DNA of 64,000 nt from Pseudomonas fluorescens. GTDB taxonomy: Bacteria; Pseudomonadota; Gammaproteobacteria; Pseudomonadales; Pseudomonadaceae. Position 1 is the first letter of the stretch, and each line of letters begins with the position of its first letter. Below the pieces are notes generated by a model. It searched no databases, had not been told where the DNA came from, and was given only the letters and a program-made list of their open reading frames with translations. Of this stretch, positions 16,216 to 26,897 are shown piece after piece. The stretch is taken from positions 147,014 through 211,013 of the forward strand of contig NZ_KZ477992.1 in assembly GCF_002837185.1 (NCBI RefSeq). The letters are read 5' to 3'. The translations under genes and the position numbers were made by a program.

Positions 16216-17169
16216 TCAGCGTGGGCCAGGATCTGCGACGAGTCGCCCCGCATCCTTGGCCAGTGCCTGCAAAAACTCCTGCTGCAATTCCGGATCGTTG
16301 CGCGTCAGTTCAATCAGGCTTTGCTCAAGCTCGCTGGCTTCTTCTTCCAGGCCCAGCTCCGAGAGGCGCTTGACCCGGTGCACCCACTGGTTGACTTCGT
16401 CGTCTTCCAAATCGTCATAGATCAGGCCATGGGCTTCCAGCAATTTGCCGCGCAGGGTGTTGCTGATCGCCAGGGTCGAATCCGTGTGCACATCGTCCTG
16501 GCCGTCTTCCACGCTGATCTTCAAGGTGGTGACGCGGTTCAGGTCCTGCTCGGCAAACGGACTGTCCAACAGGTTCAGGCGCAGGACGCCGTCGCGGTCA
16601 GTGGTCAGTTCATGGGTCTGTTTGCCGGCGGTGACCTGTACCGGGCGTTCGCTCCAGGGCAGGCTCGAATATTCCAGGCGCTTGTCACGCTGCACTTCAT
16701 CGATAGCCGCGAGGTTCTGCTGCGCACGACCGTGGGATTGCACGTTCATGAACGGGTTGATGCCGTCCACGCCGTAGCTCAGCCAATCGTGCGTCATGCT
16801 GGCAGGCAGGTTGCCGAGGGCGAAGATATTCGCCACATTGGCCCCCGCGCCGGCCACCAACGCAACGGCACCCAGTGGCATCTCATAGAGTTTGCGCCAG
16901 GGCTGGTAGGGCGTGTAGCGGTCGTAACGCCTTGTGACTTCGAATTCGGTGACCTCGAAAGTCTTTTGCTCGTGAATCCGAACCCGACGTTGCGGCAGCT
17001 CCAGCACTTTGGGCTCACCCACATCGATCTGCAGGCTGTGGTCGAGCAACTTGCGCTCGACCCGCTCCTCGTGCTCACTGCGTTGCGACATCTGGTTGGC
17101 GCAGCCGCTGACCAGCAGGGCGCCGCACAAGGCGGCGCCCCCCAGGGCTCTGGTGTTTCGCTTGAACAT
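16216..17169 (-). CDS. Outer-membrane or periplasmic lipoprotein, unknown function
   Basis: The 317-residue product has a lipoprotein signal (GAALCGALLVSGC, lipidated Cys23). The mature part is mostly hydrophilic, with one weakly hydrophobic stretch (MPLGAVALVAGAGANVANIF, about residues 96-115) and an acidic helical C-terminus (LEEEASELEQSLIELTRN). I do not recognise a named family. It starts 20 bases after the proS stop on the same strand, so it is probably transcribed with proS; no functional link is evident. No aspartate follows the lipidated Cys (Ala at +2), which by the usual rule sends it to the outer membrane. Confidence 0.75.
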   Translation of the reverse strand: MFKRNTRALGGAALCGALLVSGCANQMSQRSEHEERVERKLLDHSLQIDVGEPKVLELPQRRVRIHEQKTFEVTEFEVTRRYDRYTPYQPWRKLYEMPLGAVALVAGAGANVANIFALGNLPASMTHDWLSYGVDGINPFMNVQSHGRAQQNLAAIDEVQRDKRLEYSSLPWSERPVQVTAGKQTHELTTDRDGVLRLNLLDSPFAEQDLNRVTTLKISVEDGQDDVHTDSTLAISNTLRGKLLEAHGLIYDDLEDDEVNQWVHRVKRLSELGLEEEASELEQSLIELTRNDPELQQEFLQALAKDAGRLVADPGPR

Positions 17170-17189
17170 GACTTCTCTTGATCTGGTTT

Positions 17190-18905
17190 TCAGCGACGAA
17201 TACGCGCCTGAAGGAAAGACAGCACGTCAGCCACCGGCAACGGTTGGGCCTCGGCTTCGGTCCGGCTCTTGTATTCCAGATTGCCATCGGCCAGGCCGCG
17301 GTCACTGACCACGATCCGGTGCGGGATGCCAATCAGCTCCATGTCGGCGAACTTGATGCCCGGGCTGGTTTTCTTGTCCCGGTCATCGAGCAGCACTTCA
17401 AAACCGGCGGCCGTCAGTTCGGCATACAGTTTGTCGGTGGCTTCGCGTACTTGCTCGGTTTCATAGCGCAACGGCACCAGCGCAACCTGGAACGGCGCCA
17501 GCGCGTCGCTCCAGATAATGCCTTTCTCGTCGTTGTTCTGCTCGATGGCAGCGGCGACCACACGGGAAACGCCAATGCCGTAGCAGCCCATGTCCAGGGT
17601 GATCGGCTTGCCGTTCTCGCCCAGTACTTCGCACTTCATCGCCTTGCTGTACTTGTTGCCCAGCTGGAAGATGTGCCCGACTTCGATGCCGCGCTTGATC
17701 TCCAGGGTGCCCTTGCCATCCGGGCTCGGGTCGCCGGCCACGACGTTGCGCAGGTCGGCCACGGTCGGCACCGGCAGGTCGCGCTCCCAGTTCACGCCGA
17801 AGTAGTGCTTGTCGTCGATGTTGGCGCCGATACCGAAGTCGCTCATCAGCTCGACGGAACGGTCGATGATGATCGGCAGCGGCAGGTTCAGCGGGCCGAG
17901 GGAGCCGGCGCCGGCGCCAATGGCGTCGCGCAGTTCGGCATCGGTGGCCATGGCCAGCGGACTTGCCACGCCAGGCTGCTGGGCCGCCTTGATTTCGTTG
18001 AGCTCGTGGTCGCCACGGATCACCAGGGCGATCAGCTTGCCTTCTTCTTCGGCACGCACGATCAGGGTCTTGATGGTCTTTTCAATCGGCAGATTGAATT
18101 TTTCCACCAGGGCCGCGATGGTCTTGGTGTCCGGGGTATCGACCAGGCGCAGCTCTTCAGCCGGCGCCGGGCGCGAGGTTTCACGTGGTACGGCTTCGGC
18201 TTTTTCGACGTTCGCCGCGTAGTCCGAACCATTGCTGAACGCAATGTCGTCTTCGCCGGATTCGGCCAGCACGTGGAACTCGTGGGAGCCGGCACCGCCG
18301 ATGGAGCCGTTGTCCGCCTCAACCGGGCGGAATTTCAGGCCCAGGCGCGTGAAGATATTGCAGTAGGCCTGGTGCATGCGGTCGTAGGTCGCCTGCAACG
18401 ACGCCTGGTCGGCGTGGAACGAATAGGCGTCCTTCATGATGAATTCACGGCCGCGCATCAAACCGAAGCGTGGGCGGATCTCATCACGGAATTTGGTCTG
18501 GATCTGATACAGGTTCAGCGGCAGTTGTTTATAGCTGCTCAACTCATTGCGCATCAGGTCGGTAATGACTTCTTCGTGGGTCGGGCCGGCGCAGAAATCG
18601 CGGCCATGACGGTCCTTGAAGCGCAGCAGCTCGGGGCCGTACTCTTCCCAGCGTCCGGATTCCTGCCACAGTTCAGCCGGTTGGGTGCTCGGCATCAACA
18701 CTTCCAGAGAGCCGGCGGCGTTCATTTCTTCACGAACGATGGCTTCGACCTTGCGCATCACCTTCAAGCCCATGGGCAGCCAGGTGTACAGGCCCGAGGC
18801 CAGTTTGCGGATCATGCCGGCGCGCAGCATCAGCTGATGGCTGATCACAACCGCGTCGGAAGGCGTTTCTTTCTGTGTGGCGAGCAAATATTGACTGGTA
18901 CGCAT
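17190..18905 (-). CDS. proS: Prolyl-tRNA synthetase
   Basis: Class II aminoacyl-tRNA synthetase that charges tRNA-Pro. At 571 residues it is the bacterial long form, with the YbaK-like editing domain inserted at about 225-390 ([20 protein letters not shown]; clears Ala-tRNA-Pro) between the catalytic parts. Class II motifs are visible: motif 2 region with [19 protein letters not shown] and motif 3 region [13 protein letters not shown]. The C-terminal anticodon-binding domain contains [20 protein letters not shown]. Start ATG at 18905 is the family start ([18 protein letters not shown]). A lipoprotein gene follows closely. Confidence 0.97.
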   Translation of the reverse strand: MRTSQYLLATQKETPSDAVVISHQLMLRAGMIRKLASGLYTWLPMGLKVMRKVEAIVREEMNAAGSLEVLMPSTQPAELWQESGRWEEYGPELLRFKDRHGRDFCAGPTHEEVITDLMRNELSSYKQLPLNLYQIQTKFRDEIRPRFGLMRGREFIMKDAYSFHADQASLQATYDRMHQAYCNIFTRLGLKFRPVEADNGSIGGAGSHEFHVLAESGEDDIAFSNGSDYAANVEKAEAVPRETSRPAPAEELRLVDTPDTKTIAALVEKFNLPIEKTIKTLIVRAEEEGKLIALVIRGDHELNEIKAAQQPGVASPLAMATDAELRDAIGAGAGSLGPLNLPLPIIIDRSVELMSDFGIGANIDDKHYFGVNWERDLPVPTVADLRNVVAGDPSPDGKGTLEIKRGIEVGHIFQLGNKYSKAMKCEVLGENGKPITLDMGCYGIGVSRVVAAAIEQNNDEKGIIWSDALAPFQVALVPLRYETEQVREATDKLYAELTAAGFEVLLDDRDKKTSPGIKFADMELIGIPHRIVVSDRGLADGNLEYKSRTEAEAQPLPVADVLSFLQARIRR

Positions 18906-19019
18906 GGTAGGCCGTTGTCGGTTGCTTGGACTTGAAATGACTTGGGATTGTACGGGCGGTTGCTGCTGGAGTACAGGCGTGACATTGCGGGGGATCTGAC
19001 TGACTGTAGAAGATCCAAA

Positions 19020-19108
19020 TGTGGGAGGGGGCTTGCCCCCGATAGCGGTGTTTGAGCGACGAGATACTCAGCTGTCCCACCGCAATCGGGGGCAAGCCCC
19101 CTCCCACA
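19020..19108. repeat. REPIN, TGTGGGAGG family
   Basis: Inverted REP pair lying between the end of ampG and the start of proS, both on the minus strand. Its right arm ends 2 bases before the ampG stop. Confidence 0.92.
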
Positions 19109-19110
19109 TT

Positions 19111-20643
19111 TCAGTCTTCTGCAGGTGGATTCAACCGGGCGCGCCGGTTTTCCTGGAACCAGTGCAGCGCAATCAGGAACAGCGTCGGCACCCCCAGCAG
19201 GCAGGTGATCATGAAGAAGTTGTGATAGCCGAACTTCTCCACCATCACCCCCGAATACCCGCCGATCAGGCGCGGCAGCAACAGCATGATCGAGCTGAGC
19301 AGGGCGTATTGGGTGGCGGAGAACTTGAGGTTGGTCAGGCTCGACAGGTAGGCGACAAACGCCGATGTGGCCAGGCCCGAGCTGAAGTTATCCAGGGAAA
19401 TGGTGACAATCAGCATCTGCAGGTCGGGGCCCATGTCGGCGAGCATCACGAACAACAGATTGGTGCCGGCCGAGGCCACGCCGCCGATGAACAGGATCGG
19501 CAGGATACCGAACCGCACGATCAACAGGCCACCCATACCGGCGCCGATCAGGGTCATGATCAGGCCGAAGATCTTGCTGACCCCGGCAATCTGGTCCTTG
19601 GTGAAACCCTGGTCGATATAGAACACGTTGGCCATCACGCCCATGACGGTGTCGGACATGCGATAGGAGGCGATCAACCCGAGCAGCAGCAACGCCTGCC
19701 AGCGGTAGCGCAGGATAAAGTCGTTGACCGGCGTCAGCACCGGCGCCAGGCCGCGCCGGCCCATGGCGGAGAGACACATCGCAGTCAGCAGGATATAGAG
19801 GATGGCGCGCAGGAATGCGCGGTCTTCCATCAACAATTCCCACAGGCTCACGCCCTCGAACAGCACGCTGGCGAAGTCAGTGTTGTACAGCTGGGTAAAC
19901 ATCGCCGGCACGGACACCAGCAGCACGATCAGCACGAACACCGACACCAGCTGATGCGCGAAGCTGTAGCGCCCGGCCTGCAACTGGGTGCGCAGCGGCA
20001 CGTTGGGTTCGCGCATGAACAAGGTGGTGAGCAGCGCCGGGACCATCAACACGCCGAACAGCACATAGGTGCCGGTCCAGGCCGAATGTTTATAGTTGAA
20101 ACCGGTGGAACCGAAGCCCTCTGCAAAGAACAGCGCACCGGCCGTGGCCAGCAGGGCGGCGATGCGATAACCGGACATATAACTGGCGGCCAGGGCGGCC
20201 TGGCGGTTGTCGTCAGCGATTTCCAGGCGGTAGGCATCGACGGCGATGTCCTGGGTGGCCGACGCGAATGCAACGACGACGGCAATAGCGATCAACCAGG
20301 ACAAGTGTTTTTGCGGGTCACAAAAGCCCATGCCGATCAATCCGAGGATCACCAGCGACTGGGAGAGCACCAGCCAGGAACGCCGGCGCCCGAGTTTTCC
20401 GAGCAATGGCAGGCGCCATTGGTCGAGCAGCGGCGACCAGACCCATTTGAAGGCGTAGGCCAGCCCGATCAGGCTTGCATAACCGATGGTCTCGCGGGCA
20501 ACGCCTGCTTCGCGCAACCACACGGAAAGCGTCGAGAACACCAACATATAAGGCAGGCCGGCAGCGAAACCGAGCAACAACAGCACTAACGTCGAGGGGC
20601 TGGCATAGGCGGCGAGCGCGGCGCGCCAGGTTTTACGGGGCAT
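19111..20643 (-). CDS. ampG: Muropeptide permease AmpG
   Basis: AmpG is an inner-membrane major-facilitator transporter that imports GlcNAc-anhydroMurNAc peptides for cell-wall recycling and so feeds the signal for AmpR/AmpC beta-lactamase control. The 510-residue protein has about 14 hydrophobic segments. Family motifs are STLVLLLLGFAAGLPYMLVF near the N-terminus, the GVARETIGYASLIGLAYAFK segment, and SATQDIAVDAYRLEI in helix 5. Pseudomonads carry ampG and a second homologue ampP; the lone context here cannot fully separate them, but the sequence start fits AmpG. It is followed downstream by a REPIN. Confidence 0.88.
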   Translation of the reverse strand: MPRKTWRAALAAYASPSTLVLLLLGFAAGLPYMLVFSTLSVWLREAGVARETIGYASLIGLAYAFKWVWSPLLDQWRLPLLGKLGRRRSWLVLSQSLVILGLIGMGFCDPQKHLSWLIAIAVVVAFASATQDIAVDAYRLEIADDNRQAALAASYMSGYRIAALLATAGALFFAEGFGSTGFNYKHSAWTGTYVLFGVLMVPALLTTLFMREPNVPLRTQLQAGRYSFAHQLVSVFVLIVLLVSVPAMFTQLYNTDFASVLFEGVSLWELLMEDRAFLRAILYILLTAMCLSAMGRRGLAPVLTPVNDFILRYRWQALLLLGLIASYRMSDTVMGVMANVFYIDQGFTKDQIAGVSKIFGLIMTLIGAGMGGLLIVRFGILPILFIGGVASAGTNLLFVMLADMGPDLQMLIVTISLDNFSSGLATSAFVAYLSSLTNLKFSATQYALLSSIMLLLPRLIGGYSGVMVEKFGYHNFFMITCLLGVPTLFLIALHWFQENRRARLNPPAED

Positions 20644-20686
20644 GGGCTGGAGTCTGCCTCAGATTTGCGGAAACAAAGCGCGCACT

Positions 20687-21064
20687 CTAACCGCTGTGCT
20701 CTACCGGACGCCAGCCATGGCGCTGAATATCAACACGATTGTTCAGGATAGTGACGCCTTCGCTGCGTAAACGCGCACGTTGCTCGTCACCGGATGCACT
20801 GCCCAGCGGCAGGCTTATCCGACCACCGGCACCCAGCACACGGTGCCAGGGCAATCGGGTATCTGCGGGGAGCTGGCTCAAGGTGCGTCCGACCCAGCGC
20901 GCGGCGCGCCCCAAGCCTGCCAGGTGCGCCAACTCGCCGTAACTGACCACGCAGCCTTCAGGCACCTGCGACAACGTCAGGTAAAGTGCGGTGCGGCGCA
21001 TTTCGGCGGGGTTTTGCGGGGTGTCGGCGGGTTCATTCACTGCGAGGCTGTCCGTTGAGAACAT
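20687..21064 (-). CDS. Alkyltransferase-like protein (MGMT family without the active cysteine)
   Basis: The core MRRTALYLTLSQVPEGCVVSYGELAHLAG plus VGRTLSQLPADTRLPWHRVLG is the DNA-binding domain of O6-methylguanine methyltransferases. The reactive PCHR motif reads P-W73-H-R here, so the alkyl-acceptor cysteine is replaced by tryptophan. Such ATL proteins (E. coli ATL/YbaZ) bind O6-alkylguanine and pass it to nucleotide-excision repair without removing the alkyl group. The 125-residue call uses the ATG at 21064; an internal ATG at 21001 would give the bare domain. It lies upstream of ampG on the same strand (43 bases), without a clear functional tie. Confidence 0.85.
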   Translation of the reverse strand: MFSTDSLAVNEPADTPQNPAEMRRTALYLTLSQVPEGCVVSYGELAHLAGLGRAARWVGRTLSQLPADTRLPWHRVLGAGGRISLPLGSASGDEQRARLRSEGVTILNNRVDIQRHGWRPVEHSG

Positions 21065-21194
21065 CGGTGTTTTTGTGAGAAACGTCTGTAAGCTTGGCGT
21101 CGAGCATGGAACTCAATATAAATAGTTGAGTCAGTTCAGGCTATCTAACACGATAGCCTCTTCTTTTCGCCAACCCCGAGCCCCGTATCCGCTT

Positions 21195-22202
21195 ATGTTG
21201 TCCAGAACCCTGCTGTGCCTCGCTGTCCTCAGTGCTTCCACGCCCCTGCTCGCCGATACCGTCTGGTTGAAAAACGGTGACCGCCTGACCGGCAAGATAA
21301 AAGTCTTCGACGGCGGCAAGCTGCTGATCCAGACCAGCTACGGCGGGGCGATCCCGGTGGACTGGAAGCAGGTGAAAACCCTGGAGAGCGATCAGGAGTT
21401 GCTGGTCAAGCAGGACGCCTACGACGGCGAAAAGGCCAAGTCCCTCAAGCCTGCAGAGGATGGCAAAGTCGTGCTGGCCAATGGCGAAGCGCCCAAGACT
21501 GTGGACTTGGCCAGCATCCAGCAGATCCTCAAGCCCAAGCCTGTGATCGAAGATCTGGTATGGAAGGGCAACATCGACCTGGCGCTGGACTACAAGCGCG
21601 CCGACAAAGACACCAACGACTACGACATCGACTTCAAGACTTCAGCCCGTCACGGCCAGTGGCGCCACACGGGTAAGGGCGAATACAACCGCGAGTTCCA
21701 GGACGACGTCACCACCACCGACAACTGGGCGTTGGAATACGACCTGGACCGCTTTATCACCGAGCACTGGTTCTGGCAGGGTCGTCTGACCTACAAGCGT
21801 GACAAGGTCGAAGACCTGGCACGTCAACGCACCGTCGGTACGGGCCCTGGCTATCAGTTCTGGGACGATGAACTCGGCGCGTTCTCCCTCGGCTCGCTGG
21901 TCAACCGCACCGATTACGAATACGCCGATGGCGGCAAGGACAACTTCTACTCCCTGGCCATGAAGTGGAACTACAACCGCTACCTGGTGGGCAAGACCGT
22001 TGAGTTCTTCACCAACGGCGAGCTGGGCAAGCCGCTGGACGGTCCGGCCGACTATTCCCTGGATGCCGAGATGGGCCTGCGCTACAAAGTCACCGAGTGG
22101 GCGTCGCTCAATCTCAAGGCTGAACGCGATGTCATCAGCGGCGACTCCGACAGCAGCTTGAGCAAGACCCGCTACACCGCAGGTTTTGGTGTGGCCTGGT
22201 AA
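21195..22202 (+). CDS. DUF481 outer-membrane-barrel-like protein (YdiY type)
   Basis: The 335-residue product has a signal peptide (MLSRTLLCLAVLSASTPLLA), then an SH3-like small domain (DTVWLKNGDRLTGKIKVFDG), and a C-terminal DUF481 domain from about residue 120 made of alternating polar/aromatic beta strands. It ends in aromatic residues (YTAGFGVAW) like an outer-membrane barrel. E. coli YdiY is an acid-inducible member; the function is unknown. The ATG at 21195 begins the signal peptide, and an upstream ATG at 21126 would spoil it. Cell-envelope location is secure, role is not. Confidence 0.82.
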   Translation: MLSRTLLCLAVLSASTPLLADTVWLKNGDRLTGKIKVFDGGKLLIQTSYGGAIPVDWKQVKTLESDQELLVKQDAYDGEKAKSLKPAEDGKVVLANGEAPKTVDLASIQQILKPKPVIEDLVWKGNIDLALDYKRADKDTNDYDIDFKTSARHGQWRHTGKGEYNREFQDDVTTTDNWALEYDLDRFITEHWFWQGRLTYKRDKVEDLARQRTVGTGPGYQFWDDELGAFSLGSLVNRTDYEYADGGKDNFYSLAMKWNYNRYLVGKTVEFFTNGELGKPLDGPADYSLDAEMGLRYKVTEWASLNLKAERDVISGDSDSSLSKTRYTAGFGVAW

Positions 22203-22297
22203 AGCGACACGCTGGCAACCTGCATGGATATTGATTACCTTGTGTTGAGATCCATTCCCATATGCCATGGGCGGCGAAACAACCCAGGAGTCATACA

Positions 22298-23029
22298 GTG
22301 AGCGCGCACGTTGCCAGGAACGCCCGAGAGCTGTTGCTCAAGGAATACCGTGGGGCCTTGGCCACACTGTCCAAAGCCATGCCCGGTTTCCCCTTCGGTT
22401 CGGTCGTGCCGTACTGCCTCGACGCGCACGGCCAGCCGCTGATCCTGATCAGTCGCATCGCCCAGCACACGCACAATTTACAGAACGACCCCAAGTGTTC
22501 GTTGCTGGTCGGTGAGCGCGAAGCCGACGATGTGCAGGCCGTCGGGCGCCTGACCTACCTGGCGCAAGCCGAAAAGCTGGAAGACGCCGCCAGCATCGAA
22601 GCCGCTGCCGAGCGCTACTACCGCTACTTCCCTGACTCGGCCAATTACCACCAGGCCCACGATTTCGATTTCTGGGTGCTCAAACCGGTGCGCCACCGTT
22701 ATATCGGTGGGTTTGGCGCGATCCACTGGGTCGATCAACTGACCCTGGCCAATCCGTTCGCGGGCAAGGCCGAGCGCAGCATGATCGAACACATGAACAG
22801 CGATCACGCCAAGGCCATCGCCCATTACGTCGACCTCGCCGGTATACCGGCGACCGAGACTGCGCAACTGGCCGGCATCGACAGCGAAGGCATGCACCTG
22901 CGCATTGGCCAGTCCCTGCACTGGTTGCCGTTTGCCGAGTCTTGCAACACACCGACACAAGTACGCGAAGCCCTGGTTTCATTGGCTCACGCGCAGACCT
23001 GGCCGAAAAAATCAGACGTTCGCGCTTGA
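22298..23029 (+). CDS. HugZ/HutZ-type heme-utilisation family protein (split-barrel FMN-binding fold)
   Basis: The 243-residue protein joins an N-terminal pyridoxamine-phosphate-oxidase-like split barrel (residues 5-145; CLDAHGQPLILISRIAQHTH) with a C-terminal DUF2470 domain (MIEHMNSDHAKAIAHYVDLA). This is the architecture of HugZ/HutZ, some of which bind or degrade heme. Whether this one does is not shown; pseudomonads also carry HemO (present at 41801). The GTG at 22298 is chosen because CAGGAG lies 7 bases before it. An ATG at 22262 has no ribosome site. Confidence 0.8.
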   Translation: MSAHVARNARELLLKEYRGALATLSKAMPGFPFGSVVPYCLDAHGQPLILISRIAQHTHNLQNDPKCSLLVGEREADDVQAVGRLTYLAQAEKLEDAASIEAAAERYYRYFPDSANYHQAHDFDFWVLKPVRHRYIGGFGAIHWVDQLTLANPFAGKAERSMIEHMNSDHAKAIAHYVDLAGIPATETAQLAGIDSEGMHLRIGQSLHWLPFAESCNTPTQVREALVSLAHAQTWPKKSDVRA

Positions 23030-23095
23030 ATTCACGAAAAGGCGACGTCATCTAAGGTGAACTAGCAAGGCATTCTTGCGTTGAGGAACCATTTG

Positions 23096-23572
23096 ATGCG
23101 CCCTTTTTTGTTGCTTTTTCTATTGTTCCCGGTGCTGGAGCTGTTCGTATTCGTTCAAGTCAGCGGTGCGATCGGATTTTTCCCGGCACTGTTACTGATC
23201 ATTCTCGGCTCGATGCTCGGCGTTCTGGTGCTGCGCGTCGCCGGCCTGGCGACGGCCCTGCGCGCCCGTGAGAGCCTGAACCGCGGTGAGCTGCCCGCCC
23301 AGACCATGCTTGAAGGCCTGATGATGGCCCTGGCCGGTGGCCTGTTGATCCTGCCGGGCTTTATCAGCGATGTGGTCGGTCTGGTGATGCTGCTGCCGGT
23401 CACGCGCAAACTGCTGGCCGGCAAGATGCGCCAGCGTGCCGAAGAAGCGGCCATGCGCCAGCGCGCGTTTGCCGAAGACCTGCAACCCCGTGGCGGTCCG
23501 GCCCCGCGCCAGCCCCTGGGGCGGGAAGGCGATGTGATCGAAGGCGAGTTCGAACACCGCGACAGCAAATAA
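23096..23572 (+). CDS. fxsA: FxsA family membrane protein
   Basis: FxsA is a small inner-membrane protein; in E. coli its overproduction relieves exclusion of phage T7 by the F plasmid. The 158-residue product has the family start MRPFLLLFLLFPVLELFVFV, a Gly-rich helix (PALLLIILGSMLGVLVLRVA), a third hydrophobic stretch (MMALAGGLLILPGFISDVVG), and a charged C-terminal tail. GAGGA lies 8 bases before the ATG. Its place directly upstream of groES is conserved in gamma-proteobacteria. Confidence 0.92.
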   Translation: MRPFLLLFLLFPVLELFVFVQVSGAIGFFPALLLIILGSMLGVLVLRVAGLATALRARESLNRGELPAQTMLEGLMMALAGGLLILPGFISDVVGLVMLLPVTRKLLAGKMRQRAEEAAMRQRAFAEDLQPRGGPAPRQPLGREGDVIEGEFEHRDSK

Positions 23573-23585
23573 AGACCTCACCGGC

Positions 23586-23605
23586 ACGGCACCTTCGGGT
23601 GCCGT
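23586..23605 (+). terminator. Hairpin after fxsA, possible terminator
   Basis: ACGGCACC-TTCG-GGTGCCGT is a perfect 8-bp stem with a UUCG tetraloop 11 bases after the fxsA stop. The T-run behind it is poor (GTTGCATT), so termination may be weak. Confidence 0.5.
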
Positions 23606-23653
23606 GTTGCATTCATTCCTGATCAACACACAAAAAAAATTCGTTCGCTGCCC

Positions 23654-23679
23654 CTTGTAATAAGCCTGGGCGCCCTTAT
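23654..23679 (+). promoter_or_regulatory. Possible sigma-32 (heat-shock) promoter of groESL
   Basis: CTTGTAA (23654) and a CCC-TTAT-type block (23672-23679) 11 bases on resemble the RpoH elements CTTGAAA and CCCCATNT, about 140 bases before groES. The match is partial. A heat-shock promoter is expected here from the known biology of groESL. Confidence 0.35.
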
Positions 23680-23821
23680 GTAACGGTCACCGCAAGGTTT
23701 CTGGTGGTGACACTAGACAGACTTCCGCGGTTCGCCCAGCGAGCCGCGACCGGCACCGCCGGAATTTAACCCGCCGGAATTGATACCGGCCGATGAAAAA
23801 CACAATTAGGAGAGATCGACA

Positions 23822-24118
23822 ATGAGCAAGCTTCGTCCTCTGCACGACCGCGTCGTCATCCGTCGCAGCGAAGAAGAAAAGAAAACCGCCGGTGGGATCG
23901 TCCTGCCAGGTTCGGCTGCTGAGAAAGCCAACCACGGCGTGATCGTCGCTGCTGGCCCAGGCAAGACCCTGGAAAACGGTGAAGTACGTGCGCTGGCCGT
24001 GAAAGTGGGTGACAAGGTTGTTTTCGGCCCTTACTCCGGCAGCAACACTGTGAAAGTCGACGGCGAAGACCTGCTGGTAATGGCTGAGAACGAAATTCTC
24101 GCTGTACTGGAAGGCTGA
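23822..24118 (+). CDS. groES: Co-chaperonin GroES
   Basis: GroES forms the seven-membered lid of the GroEL folding chamber. The 98-residue protein carries the usual start [13 protein letters not shown], the mobile loop ([20 protein letters not shown]) and the terminal [23 protein letters not shown] ending. AGGAGAG lies 9 bases before the ATG. It forms an operon with groEL 50 bases downstream. Codon choice is strongly biased, as expected for a highly expressed gene. Confidence 0.98.
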   Translation: MSKLRPLHDRVVIRRSEEEKKTAGGIVLPGSAAEKANHGVIVAAGPGKTLENGEVRALAVKVGDKVVFGPYSGSNTVKVDGEDLLVMAENEILAVLEG

Positions 24119-24156
24119 TTTTCCCGCTCATTTTCCCGTTACTACAAAGTATTTAA

Positions 24157-25815
<1,659 letters not shown>

Positions 25816-25836
25816 GCCAGCCTCACCCGGCTACTG

Positions 25837-25876
25837 AAAAACCCCGCCTGCAGTGATGCAGGCGGGGTTTTTTGTT
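25837..25876 (+). terminator. Rho-independent terminator after groEL
   Basis: AAAACCCCGCCTGCA pairs with TGCAGGCGGGGTTTT across a GTGA loop, followed by more T. It is one of the strongest hairpins in the window. Confidence 0.93.
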
Positions 25877-25928
25877 GTTTCGGCCTTCTGGCCGACCGGT
25901 GAGGGGGCCGGTGTACTCGGTCAAACAT

Positions 25929-26017
25929 TGTGGGAGGGGGCTTGCCCCCGATCGCGGTGGGTCAGTTAAACATTTATCAACTGACCCATCCTCATCGGGG
26001 GAAAGCCCCCTCCCACG
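25929..26017. repeat. REPIN, TGTGGGAGG family
   Basis: Inverted REP pair between the groEL terminator and the colR promoter region. The right arm differs slightly (GGGGAAAGCC for GGGGCAAGCC). Together with the terminator it fills most of the 398-base gap from groEL to colR; the rest (26018-26213) is AT-richer leader with the imperfect palindrome ATATCGGTT-GAA-AACCTATAT at 26104-26124. Confidence 0.9.
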
Positions 26018-26213
26018 TTGATCTTCATTTCAATGGGCGATGATTTTCCACGCACTAGCGTAGCGAGTCTGTGAAGTTATAGTGAAAATCTCGTTCAATA
26101 TAAATATCGGTTGAAAACCTATATCGATGACCTGTGCAGGTCTATCCCTGAGCGACACTTGGCCTTAAGCTGCGCGAGCCAACACGGCTGTTACCGCGTA
26201 CGGAGCACTGCCC

Positions 26214-26897
26214 ATGCGAATTTTATTGGTTGAAGACAACCGCGATATTCTGGCCAACCTGGCCGATTACCTGGGGCTCAAAGGCTACACAGTGGATTGT
26301 GCGCAGGACGGTCTGTCGGGCCTGCACCTGGCGGCCACCGAGCACTACGACTTGATCGTGCTCGACATCATGCTGCCTGGCATCGATGGCTACACCCTGT
26401 GCAAACGCCTGCGCGAAGATGCGCGCCGCGACACGCCGGTGATCATGCTGACTGCCCGTGACCAGTTGGACGACCGGCTGCAGGGCTTCAAGTCCGGCGC
26501 CGATGACTACCTGCTCAAGCCGTTCGCCTTGTCGGAGCTGGCCGCCCGTATCGAAGCGGTGTTGCGCCGTGCCCAAGGTGGCGGGCGTCGTGCCCTGCAA
26601 GTGGGCGACCTGAATTATGACCTGGATACGCTGGAGGTGACCCGAGAAGGGCGCCTGCTGAAACTCAACCCGGTCGGCCTGAAGTTGCTGGCGGTGCTGA
26701 TGCAGAAAAGCCCGCACGTATTGCGTCGGGAAATCCTCGAAGAAGCCTTGTGGGGCGACGATTGCCCGGACAGCGACAGCCTGCGCAGTCACGTTCACCA
26801 ACTGCGCCAAGTGATCGACAAACCTTTCGCCAAGCCGTTGCTGCAAACGGTACACGGTGTGGGTTATCGCCTGGCCGAGGGCCGTGATGGAGTTTAA
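26214..26897 (+). CDS. colR: Response regulator ColR
   Basis: OmpR-type regulator of 227 residues: receiver domain with phospho-acceptor Asp51 (LIVLDIMLPGIDGY) and Lys102 (LLKPF), then a winged-helix domain (SDSLRSHVHQLRQVIDKPF). ColRS in P. putida and P. fluorescens controls genes for LPS/lipid A modification, membrane integrity, metal tolerance and root colonisation. The identification rests on the fxsA-groESL-colRS-warAB gene order and the partner's sensor residues. It overlaps colS by 11 bases, so the pair is co-translated. Confidence 0.93.
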   Translation: MRILLVEDNRDILANLADYLGLKGYTVDCAQDGLSGLHLAATEHYDLIVLDIMLPGIDGYTLCKRLREDARRDTPVIMLTARDQLDDRLQGFKSGADDYLLKPFALSELAARIEAVLRRAQGGGRRALQVGDLNYDLDTLEVTREGRLLKLNPVGLKLLAVLMQKSPHVLRREILEEALWGDDCPDSDSLRSHVHQLRQVIDKPFAKPLLQTVHGVGYRLAEGRDGV

